Source: Enoplolaimus lenunculus (Eukaryota; Nematoda; Enoplea; Enoplida; Thoracostomopsidae). Taken from it: DNA of 64,000 bases. Positions 34,901 through 46,900 of this stretch are shown here, one piece after another. Numbering within the stretch: the first letter of the stretch is position 1; each line of letters begins with the position of its first letter. The stretch is from positions 124,001 through 188,000 of the forward strand of contig JASANG010001871.1 of assembly GCA_030248215.1 (NCBI GenBank), written 5' to 3'. The notes below the pieces were generated by a model. The model worked only from the letters and a program-made list of their open reading frames with translations. It was not told where the DNA came from and ran no database searches. A program made the translations under genes and the position numbers.

Positions 34901-37900
34901 TTCGCCAATCGTGGCATAATCGAGCTGAGAGATGACTGGGAACGTCCAACGTTCCGAAAACTAAAATCAATGTCACGATTGAATGCTGGCAGCAACTCGA
35001 CAAGCGAGACCAAGGTAGAACCAGAAGAGACAAACGATAAAAGTTTCTACGAACGACAAACCGAAACGCGAAACACAACAAGTGGTCGCCGGCGACATCC
35101 TCTACAGTATCCGGTGACTAACGAAGCTGTTCGAACCGGACTTCCGGCAGTCGACCATGCTAAGTACCGTTTCCAGTCGCGAGAACAACCTCAACCTGAA
35201 AGAATACAATACCAACTTACACCTTATGAAAGGGCCCTATATCTGTATCCATATAGCGAATTGTATCATGGAAAGCGGTCCAGTGAAACACGGAAATCAC
35301 CTTTTAACAACAGAGCAGAACAACCACAACATGTGCGACTATTCAGCGAACAAGATCCGTTGCATTACAATGTCGAACGGCAAACTACACCTTTATACTA
35401 TCAACCAAGTCGTGGACAGCAACAGGAAGAACAAAGGCGAACTCAATATGAAAGCGAATCACGCTCTTACCATCATGAAACTCAATATTCGAGCGGATAC
35501 GGAAACTACGAACCTCCAGTTACGCAAGCACCTCCTCAGTACGGAAATCGCCTATATCCTCCAACGACAATCGCAACAGAACCCCCTCGACCTGTCTATG
35601 TTCGACCAGAACCAGCGGTGCCCGAATACTACCAACAGACAAATGGGCCAGTTTACGCACCAAAACGGGCAATTTATGGACAACCTACACCAGCGACAAG
35701 CTATCAGGTCCCGACTCAGCCGTCACCGTCGCCATATGGGCAACCGGAACCCGCTCGATACGGAGGAGGGTATCCGGCACCTGCGCCTACCCCTGCTCCA
35801 ATACATCAAAACATTTACGAACCAGCACCTCAGTATCCGGTCCCGGCACCAAGTTCCGGAGGCTACGTGGAACCGGAAGCGGAAGTCGTTGACGCTGGCG
35901 GATATGCACTCACCGACGATGAGTTTGTCATGCCGTGTAAGTGTACTTTGTTTTGTTTGCAACTATCTATAAACAGAATAACATAAAACTTAGGAAGTAG
36001 TTTTACTCAACACTTTTGCAGCTTACGCCGGACGACAAGTATAGCGTCACCCTGTGTGCTCATTTCAAGTCGCACTTATTGCTTTTTAGACATGATAAAC
36101 GTTGACCAAATTTACACAAAACATTTTCATCCATGTGCTAATCTGATTTTTAACGTTGTTGTTTCCTCAAAAAACTGCCAACTTTTTGAAAATGTGAAGT
36201 TTAGTTTCTGAATATATCATTTTCAATCGACATCTGCTTGTGTTCACACCACACTTTTAATAGGTTGCTTTTATTCGATATTTTAGGTTGCTGTCAACAA
36301 GGCGCGCCAGGCAAGCCTGGCCCACCAGGCTCTAACGGCAAAGACGGTTTCCCTGGTGCACCAGGATCAAAAGGATCCCCTGGTGCAGACGCAGCACCAG
36401 GCGATCACGTCGAATACATTCCCAAACAGTGTCCTTGTGATTCGCCTCCCGGACCACCAGGCCATCCAGGATTCCGAGGAACCCACGGCGAACCTGGTGT
36501 ACCGGGAGGCAACGGCATGGACGGCCTTCCAGGACGTCCGGGATCAAAAGGGTATCTTGGCCCGCCAGGTCCTAACGGCCCACTAGGCTACAAGGGCGGT
36601 CCAGGCACTCGTGGCACTGTACTGGAAGGTGGACCTGGACGCGACGGCGGTCAAGGGGGGCCAGGCATTCCTGGATCTCCTGGGTACGCAGGTAAAGCGG
36701 GCAACGATGGAAAGCCTGGGTCAAAAGGGCCGCCGGGCTCAACTGGCCACGATGGCAAACAAGGATCAAACGGTGGACCTGGATACGACGGCAAAGAAGG
36801 CGATGCTGGATATCCAGGCGGTCCAGGATCGTGCAAACAATGCCCGGAAGCCCGGTTGGCTCCCGGATATTAGATATTTAACTGTTATTAATAATAAATT
36901 ATTTTTAATTGTCAGTTTGTTGTTTATGTAAACAATAAAATGTAACCAATCGTATCTGGTTCTAAAAAGCATCTGCTAAACTTTCAAACGTTTCGTGAAC
37001 ATACGTTGAATAAATACTATAGCTCGCTCAAAATCTGATGGAGTAACCAAGAACACAGCCTGAATTTCATTTCGAAAGCGTATAACCTGATTTAGAATTT
37101 TTGCTATTGAGTCTACTGAGTGAGAAGAAAAGTTTTGACTTCTACAATCCGTAAGAGATTTGTTCTATTAAATCCTGACAGAAACGTTCGTTTTTGTCGT
37201 ATTTTTTCCTGAAGATTCGAATCGAGATATGTCTCCTTGTAGTATCTGTATAGGACCAAAGGAACCGAACTATTTTATAGATGGGAAACGCATACATATT
37301 GCCAAAAAAGTCCAGTTAACGGAGGGATGTCAAATCAGTGGGAATCCTACTGGGGGTTTCTGTGGAGTGCAAGGTCGAGCGGGGTGGTGATCAATTTAAG
37401 CCTGTCGGGGATCCATATCTCACAAGTGGGTTAAAATTTCGTCACGTATACACTTCGGTATGAGTATATTAGGCATAAACTTAGCCGGAGGCTTAAAATA
37501 TTTATGACCACTGTCAAACGTGACGTCAAAAAGATTTCTCAACACTTCATAGGTTAAAGGATTTATTGCTCCATCGCATATTCTTCTTTTTTCACAGGAA
37601 ATACGACTTTTTGCTACAAAACTTACCGATGTTACGAATCGAAATACCGTCCGAGTCATCGCTTCCTTCGTCACATTTAACCTTGTTTGGATTATTAGTC
37701 CACCAGGATTCTTTTAACCGTTCCAAATCTCGCTGGTTCAACAATTTCAAAATGCTAAAATTTGAAACAAAACTGCTTTTTAACTGAACACAATGGCTGG
37801 GTTTCTAAAACTTCTAAAACCATTTTTAGTAAGATTTAATACTTAAGTACGTGCTAAGTAATTACTTAAGCATTTTGTCATTTTTAGAGCGTACTAATGT

Positions 37901-40900
37901 TTAAGTGCATGCTTCAGTCGCTGACCAAATTTGGTATGTTACAGATTAACAGTTCAAGCATACTTATCTTGGTGTAATTAAAATTATAGACATATGGGGC
38001 CTCCTTGATACAGCCTAAATCACTGCTAATATTTACGTTTACACGTTTTTGTTAAAAAATTAAGTATTAACTTACTCGGCGACTTAAGTAATTACTTAAT
38101 TATAACTGAAGTAAACACTTCAGTAAGGTTTTGGAAACCCAGCCATTATTTCTTATTTTTAAGGCACAAACCCACCCGTTCGAATGCTGTGCGATCGGAC
38201 CTTGTGTTATGATATCGGACACTTTGTAATATATCATTTCGCTTTTCTAAAAAGTTTAAACTCCAATAAATTGTCTTCGAGACCTTTTTCCGAACCCTAA
38301 GAGCTAAATTAAGCCAAAATTTGGTTTGAAAGCGCTAATAGCAAGATTATTGAACTGAATTGGGCCGAAGTTGCAATTTTGTCGCATGGCGGTTTAGATT
38401 TGACAAGCTCCAGGTGCCCGGCACTTCTCAAGAAAGACAGTGGCATACCAGCTGTGAGAGAGCATATGAACTTCAGAAAAGCAATACTCTTCACGTTTAA
38501 TTGTATCATCATGTTTACGATAAAAGCAGGAAACCCTTACAATGAAACTTGTGGGCAGAATATTCAGCAAGATCAGTATGCTGAAAGGTGAACTGGCCAT
38601 ATGGCGTAAAACTCAACAAATGTCCAATGGGCCGATAGGAATTTGGACCACCCAATAATTTTACAAGATGTAGGTTTAAGGTATTCTAGCAGCGTGCTGA
38701 TAAAAGGAAATAATCTGGCTTTCTAAACGGTCGTTGGTAGGCCAGTTTTTATCAAAATGTCACTGCCGATTTTTGTTCGTTGCCCGTCCTATCCTGAGTG
38801 TGCAATATTTATCGGCTATTGTAGGGACAAATTTGCAACCATTCAAAATAAATTCCCATTCGATAAAATTGAAGTACTTTGTTTTTACAATCCTTACGCG
38901 CTTGAGAATTGATCCTTCAGCGGTGATCCTTGTTGTACTGCAATCGCGTATGGCTTACGACTAAACTGTTTACCGACCGAATTTACCCGACAATCAGTCA
39001 ACGCAGCGTAACGAACCACGGTCGCATCGCCTAAAAATACATTTTCGCCTTTTGTTCATTTTCGCTCCCGTAGTTTTTAAAATTTTCACACTCTGGCTTG
39101 TATTTTTTAGGCTTATGGTTAGGATTAGGCTTGAGCTTAAACTTAATAAGCTTTAGTCTAATCATAGGCTTTAGTTTAGGCTTTTTGCTTGAGGTTGTGG
39201 GCGGTGCATAATGCCATAAATTTTATAAAATGAAACGAATTCATTTTCACAGTTTCACATCTTTGACTGAAATTAAACATTAATAATTGTGCCGTTTAAA
39301 AGCGTGTGGTCAGTGTTAACTATTAGGAACCATAGCAGTAGCCTGAGCATGTTCCCCAGCTTGGGGTTGTGCTCGATGATTATAACCCACAAAGCAAAAA
39401 AATTAATGCATTATGGCCTAAACCTAGCCAACTGCAATTACGTAAAACAATGAAACGCCCTTAAAAGTGACACTGGTTTAGAAATACACTACAAACTGAC
39501 TTAAATACGCAAATCCTGCTGTAACATTAGGCGACGCAAGAACGCGTTCAATTGCTTCCGCGGAGTTACGCGGCAGACCAGCATCTTGCATGTGACGCCA
39601 AATGTTAGTGTATTTATCGCTGATTGGATAATCCCAAACTGCAAGTTGCGCACGCTCTTGCGGAGTCATCGATTCGTTTAGACTCATGGATTTCCATATC
39701 CTTAAAACGCTTTTACACTGTAAATTCCAGTGAGTTGATTAATCAATTCAACTAGCGAGTTGGTTATTTCTGAGTTAATAACAGTAAACTTAAACTCACT
39801 TTGAGTTGAGTTGATTATCACTCTGAGTTGAGTTGACTCTGGGTGAGTTGATTAATTAACTCAGAGTGAATTGAATCAACTCAAAATTCTGAGTTCTGAT
39901 TGTCCTAACTCAGTCTGAGTGATTCAACTCATTCTGAGTTAAAATCAACTCACTAAAATTTACAGTGTAGTAAAAATAATTATCAAATATTAAGCTGGGG
40001 GCTTAATGTTTTGGCTGAATACATTTCATTTTAAGTTTTGTAGTTGTGGCCCATGCGTCCATGTAAATATCAGGGGTGGAATGTTTTTCTGCAGGAATGC
40101 ATAAAGCTTACTCTTTAGACTGCTTTTTTGCTTATGCTTAGACTTAGGCTTAGGTAAAGGCTCATTGTTACGCGCCTAGACTTGGCTTAGGCTTAGGCTT
40201 AGGAATATGCTAATACTACTTGTACGGTCATGTTCCTTACATTGGCCGTATTTAATAAGTTTAATTCCAACTCATTGTTATCGATGTGAACAGTTTCAAC
40301 TAGCGTCAAAGAAAAATATTTTTCGCACTGATAATCCAGACGCCAAAAACACATTAATTAAAACAGCGGAAGATTTAAAATTTTCAAAAATTACTTCTGC
40401 AAGTATTAGCTTAGTACTCTTTTAAAGCGGGCAAGTAGACAAGTTGTAAGTGAACAAAAACCCTTGGATGCTCCTCCTAAAAAATTTTTAGCTCCCCCTA
40501 GCAAGGTGAGCTGGGTATAAACACAATTGAATACTTACTCGTAAAACTTTTCTTCAATTTGTGCCATTCGTGAAAAATACACTGCAGTCGATGTGCCTTC
40601 AGTTGGTGCGTATTTGATTTTGTACTGTTTCGCCAAATCGTCCAATGAACTGACAAGATTATCCGTTCGGCTCACTGAAATTTAGTATTGAAATCAATTT
40701 ATGCTTCTGTACACTTTTGCCTAAAAACGCGTGCGCTTTGACAGGCTACACTGTAAATTTCTGTGAGTTCAGAACGAGTTGAATCTCTCAGTCTGAGTTA
40801 GGACTATCAGAACTCAGAATTTTGAGTTGATTCAATTCATTCTGAGTTAATTAATCAACTCACCCAGAGTCAACTGAACTCAGAACGAGAATTAACTCAA

Positions 40901-43900
40901 CTGGGAATGAGTTAATGTTTACTGATATTAATTCAGAAATAACCAACTCACTAGCTGAATTGATTAATCAACTCATTAGAATTTACAGTGTATAGTTGAT
41001 TGATTAATACCATTTGAATGTGACATCGTATTAATGCTAATAGACAATTGCCACTAAAGAAAAATTTCAAATTTTTAAATTTGGAAACGTATTTTTACGC
41101 TCAAAAAATACATTAAACAGATGGTATTGTAAACGTTGTCTAGCGAGTCTCAGGGTTGACTTGGCCTTGGATATTAATTTTAGACTCCGGTACACGTTCA
41201 CTACTTTTAAGATTGAAGCTAGACTTGAGCTTACGCTTAAGATTAGACTTTAACTGAAGGCTAAGGCAAGGGTTTTGGCTTAGGATTTGGCAAACTTTTA
41301 CAAAACCTAAGCCGATGTCTCAGCCTAAGCGTTATACTAAGCGTAAGTCTGTGCAGGGGACAGCGTGCAAGAGTTAAATTTTTTGCGATGCGTAGGCAAT
41401 TGAATAAAATAATTACACAAAACCTTGAAAGCATTAACCTGTGAGAAACGCCGCCAAATTTGCAGTATACGATGCGATAATGATAAATCCAAATAACCAC
41501 CAAGTTGCCGCAACGAGACGTCCAGAGATGTTTTTCGGCGCTTCGCCACCACCTAAAAATAAGTGATCAAGATTCAAAATACAAACAATGACAATATCGG
41601 TGTTTTATCCGTGAGTTTTATACCGTTAGGGTTGTGCTATACTCGCTGCGCGCCGTCGGACGCCGCGCACGCCGGCATCCAGCCCAGAAAAGTGTAGCAC
41701 AACCCTAAAGCACGAGCGCAGTATGAGTACGAGCAGCAAACGGTGGCAAGGACATCTGTCCTCAGGGTCGTCCTTTACTGCCCCGAAAATCTCCAAATGG
41801 AAAAATGGGTAAAAAGGGCATATCATTTGAAGGCAAAAACAATTTTCGAAACTCGTCTGAAACTTAAAATTTAGGTTTTGATTGAAAACAAAAACATGTG
41901 TCTCGCTACACGCTCGATTAAACGTTCTTGTCTGTACAAAATCATCACATTATTTTTATGGTTTTGTCGCAATTTGTCGTAAGATTTGATTCAGAAAACT
42001 TGGGAACATATTGTTCAAAACTATATGAAAAATATAACCTCTATAGGAACAGCGAAGATTGTCTCCAAACGCTATATTATAAGCTGTGCTCGAAACATTT
42101 CTGTTGAAACATGTGAAAAACATTTCTGCATACACGGGCCTAATTCAACCAGAACCATAATGTTAGCAACCTGCTTTATTTGTGAGGGATACTACTACAT
42201 ATATATTTTAAACCGCGGTTTGTCGTCTTTTTATAAAAATCAGGGTAAAGAATCACAAAGTTTTACTCGCGCTTTCGAAATTGTTTACCCCTGCGTCAAA
42301 ATTTTCCTATCCGTATCCGCGTTATCCACGGTTACCCGCGGGTGCCGTGCAGCTCTGGGTCCCATGTAACAGCTGCTTCAAATCGGTTTAGTTATATCGT
42401 CGCATTCAGTCCAAAACGAAACCATTTTTAATGCCCCGAAGATTAGTTTTTGGAGGGGGGCGAAACCATACGCGCGGCCCTGTCTGCTGCTAACCGGACC
42501 CGTAGCCAGAGTTCGGCCATGTGGGCGCAGCCAACCCCTTATAGTAGTTCTTGTCCCACTAAAAATTTTCAACCTCACTTGTAAGTCATCGAAAACCTTT
42601 ATATGCCACTGTAGGAATGATAAGCCTGTTTCGCTAATGAGGCGCATTGTGTGTCTATTTTGCATAAATCAAGGTATAGCCGGGGAGGTAAGAAAACAGG
42701 CTAGGTTGAAGACACTATTTTTGGTGGTTACGTGTTGGTTATCTTAATACGAGTTTTTGATGATTATGCTACTTTACGGTTTAAATAAATGTGTCGTCGA
42801 ATTGGTATCGGAATAAGAGCGGACAGCCACTCCTGAAAAGTTTACGTCCCCCTTACCAACGTGAGATGGCTACAGACCTCCCGCTAAATTTAGAGGTTTT
42901 CGAGCGGGGCCTTCCCAATTCTGGGCCCTAAGGCAGGATCAAAACCAAAACAGTGCATTTAAATTTAGTACCAAAATTGCGCTTGGTTTCGACTCATTTC
43001 CACAGCAAAAGCTTTGAAAAGATGTTCCTAATCTATTTTGTAGCAATATCCACATAAAATATCAAATAACAAACTGTTTCAAGTATCATTTCAAAGTCGT
43101 TCGCAGATCAACTTCAGGACGCCGAAGCACCCACCTGCCGACGAGAGCAAGGAAAGTTTTCCTACTCTCTAAAAGCTTAAACTAACTTGATTTAAGCTTA
43201 AGCTAATCCAGCAGTATTAAACTAAGTTTCTAGATTAACTGAACTAACAGGTTGGTTTACTATTAGACTAATTTGAAATCTTACATGTTTTTAGTTTAAG
43301 CTAAGATTACTGAACTCTCAGATACACACAATATCTGCGCTGGATTTGTTACTTAAACCAAAAATAAGTTTACTTAAACTTGTGTTAAACTTAAAACATG
43401 TTAGTTTAAGTAAAACGTAAAATTCTAGTTTAGTTAGTCCGTCCAGCCATTTGTGTATTACTTAAACTAAAATTCAAGCTTAGTTAAGCTATAATTTAAG
43501 TTTAAGTTTTTAGAGAGTAACATAAAATGGTTTCAATACTGTCTAACAAACATTTTTCACCAAGCAGCGAAAATATTTTCAGCGTGCCTATTCGGTATAT
43601 TCGACCCTGTAAACATTAATAATTTACCTTGCGGCGTGAGCGAAGTCATACAAAACCAAAGACTTTCTTTCAGTGTGAATTCGCGATTATCTTCATCGTC
43701 TTTTGAATATTTATCTTTGTTATTTGTATAGCTGTACGGACTAAACTTGTCAAACAGCCACAACAGGATCGCGGTGAAAAAGTAGGCGCCAACAATGCAA
43801 CCCCATACTGGCGGCTCCAAAACGGTCATAAATTTGAACAAATCATAGTCTTCTTCGAGTTTTTTCATTAAAATACTAATGCCGACCAAATCGTAGTATG

Positions 43901-46900
43901 GAACGGTGAAATCGACAAAGTTTTCTCGTTCGGCCATCACTGACAGTGACGCCAGGGCGATATCTGCGTTCTAAAACATGACACAATCGTGCTCCAAATA
44001 CGTCGATACGGAACTAAAGCTTTGTGTTGGAACAGGCCCGAAGCCAGCTCAACTTGCTAGGAGGGCTAAAAATTCATCAGGAGGGGCAGTCAAGGGATTT
44101 AATGACTCGCAAGCTAAGTTGAAAATTTTAGGAGGGACACAATTTTTACAGGGAGGCTGAGTCCCTACTGCGCCCCTTGGCTAACGAGCCCGTGTTGGGC
44201 TTAAAAGTATTTAATCAAAAATCCGCTGGGTTCTCGTTCGTTTCGCTCGAGAGGTTTTTTTTCACTAGGCTGTATGTGTATTCGCAATTGATTGCCTACC
44301 AACAATCAGAATGCTCTTGCAAGACTTGCTGGCCGTAACCAAAACCCGTAGCCAACTCACCTTACAAGCGGGGCTAAAAAATATTCAGGAGGGGCATTCA
44401 ACGGATTTTCAATAACTTGCAAGCAAGGTTGAAAATTTTCTATTGGGGACCAAAATTTTTTCAGGTGGGGGGGCTGAGCTCCCCTGGCTCCCAATTCGCT
44501 ACGGACCCTCCGTAGCCGCAGTGAGGGGCGAGGATGGCAAAGCTTCCTCTAGAAAACTTTAAGCCCCGCTTGTAAGTCTTTCGAAATTAACATGCAAACT
44601 CCTATTAAAATTGTTTTGTTCCTTCCCATAACATACTGTGCGCTTACTGGCTCAAGCGAATAACCAGTGACATGGCTTCTCAAAACCTACTCCAATCAGC
44701 AATTCTTGTATCATTCCGTTCCATTCTTCGCGTTCACTCAACGACCCAAACATCCCATCGGGTGCTTCGTACATTTCATACTCAAATCCGACTTGTTCCC
44801 GAATTGCTTCCAACAAATCGATACAGTAACCGCGGTAGTAGTGGTCACCGATCTGTGCGTACAGGATCGGAACTTGTTTGGTGCCGTCGGCTTTTGTTTG
44901 CTGGGCGTCGTAGAGACTTTTGTTTACTTTTTCAATGAATGGCGGTTGCTGAAATTTGGGCTCATGTAAAGATCAGGGCCGAAACGTTTTTCTGTGGACT
45001 GCAATAGAATAAGCTTAAGCTTCAGGCTATTTTTTTTTGCTTAAGCTTAGTCTTAGGTATGAGCTCGTTGTTATGCTTAGACTTAGGCTTAGGCGTAGGA
45101 ATATGCTGGTAGTTTTGACACTGTGATTGGGCGCTCTAGTATCAGACCATACTAAATATACAAATTCAGTGGGGAAATTTTGTTCTATTTTATCAAACAC
45201 AAGTGAGAGAGATACGAAACAAATACTGCCGTTTTGCCTCTGGCAGGTGCTAGGCAAATTACAAGGCTTAAATAGTATCAATTTGTTAACAATTTTCAAG
45301 AAATTTTGGGAATTTAAATATTCTCTTTCATATACCGCTAGATTCGGAGTAAAAAATACTTTTGTAAATAAAAAATGATGAATGTTATTGCTAGGTTTGT
45401 GATAAACAAGACTTTAAACCTGTTTAATGTACTTAATTACTGCCTATCTGAGTATAAGTTATAGGAAATACTAGAAATTTACAATTTATAAACATTGCTA
45501 TTGTAATATTTACATAAAAAGATTTAAACTCCATACCGGAACTATGACAATTTTGATTTTCTTCGCTTGTCGAGCGGCAACATCAACAGTCAATGGCTCG
45601 CCAGATATTGCAGGACTAATTCCGCTACTTGGTTCCCAATTTCCAACCTAAAATGTGTCACTTTGCTTTTTTTCTCAACGCTCTCGGCCACTGAATCTTG
45701 TTTTCGCTCTTCGCAATCGTCAAAGAGATATGTTATAAATACTAAACAACGATTGGTTAAATTTGTTTAGGCAAATTGTACGCAAGAATTATGTTTCAAA
45801 GTATAGAGTCGTGGTCATATTTATCAGAATCGTAAGTACATGTTCTGAGGCAGAGTTGCACGTTACCCGCGGGTGCCCGCGAGTAAATGCGGGCCAGGTA
45901 AGAAAATTTGGATGCGAGTAAACCCGCGGGTAAAGAGTTTGAAGTGCAGGTAAAATTTGTTACTCTTTACCCGCGTGAAATTTTCACTAAAACTTGAAAC
46001 CAGATAATGCAAGGAAACCTGAACTTTAAACTGTTTTTAGAGTGAACAAAATTGTTATACTCATGAAATTTTATGTTAAGTCGAAAAATATTTGTGGCTT
46101 TTTGAATGGATATATAGTTACTAATAAAGAGTTTTTTAACGTAAATCGAGCGAGTGACATCAAAAACGCTGTAACATTACACAATTGATAATTGTATTGA
46201 ATGTAGAAGATTAGTGCTCTGAGCAAAATTGTGTTTATGAGAATTTTTTATATTTCTGTTTTAAAACCTTCAGTAAATTGAATTGTGAGCAAAGCTAAAT
46301 GCAACCTAAATTTGGCGTATACGTGTGCTTTAGGTTCAATATATATATATATATTTGTTGTCTTGAATTACGCCAACTTTTAAGAATTAGTAATTACTGA
46401 CATGGATTACATATAACAACGCTAAGTGCCATTGCTATTTCAGAATACTGGTGTCGGATTTAACTTTTGTTTTGGTATGCGATAACATGAATGCACGTCG
46501 AACTGAATTTCAACTTACCCGTTTTACATATCTTGCATTAAGATCCATCTGTACTCGAACAATGCTCGCTTTGATATCTTGAAATATTTTGTTGCTGGTA
46601 TAAAAGGAATAGTTGCCGTACGTTGGACTCAACGAAAACTGAAACAAATTTGTTGTATTCAATGCCGTATTAATTTGTCAGTGGCAATATTTTGTCCTGG
46701 CCCGTGGACAAGGGGGGTAGGGGTGACTCAGCCATATGGAAAATGTTTGAAGACCATTAGTGCCTAAATTTGTGGTTCTTATGTTTTGCGGACCTTACAA
46801 AGATCAGGAGCGGGACGTTTTCTGTGGGACTACAATAGAGCAAGATTAAGCTTCATAGTCTAATTTATTGCTTAGGCTTAGGTATAAGCTCATTTTTATG

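Noticed and set aside
36022-36038. Possible 17-nt microexon between collagen exons 2 and 3
   Set aside because: Including it breaks the frame into the Gly-X-Y region; direct joining keeps it.
41986-42369. 127-codon plus-strand frame
   Set aside because: It lies in a receptor intron, runs into a CCCGCGGGT repeat, and has no recognisable domain.
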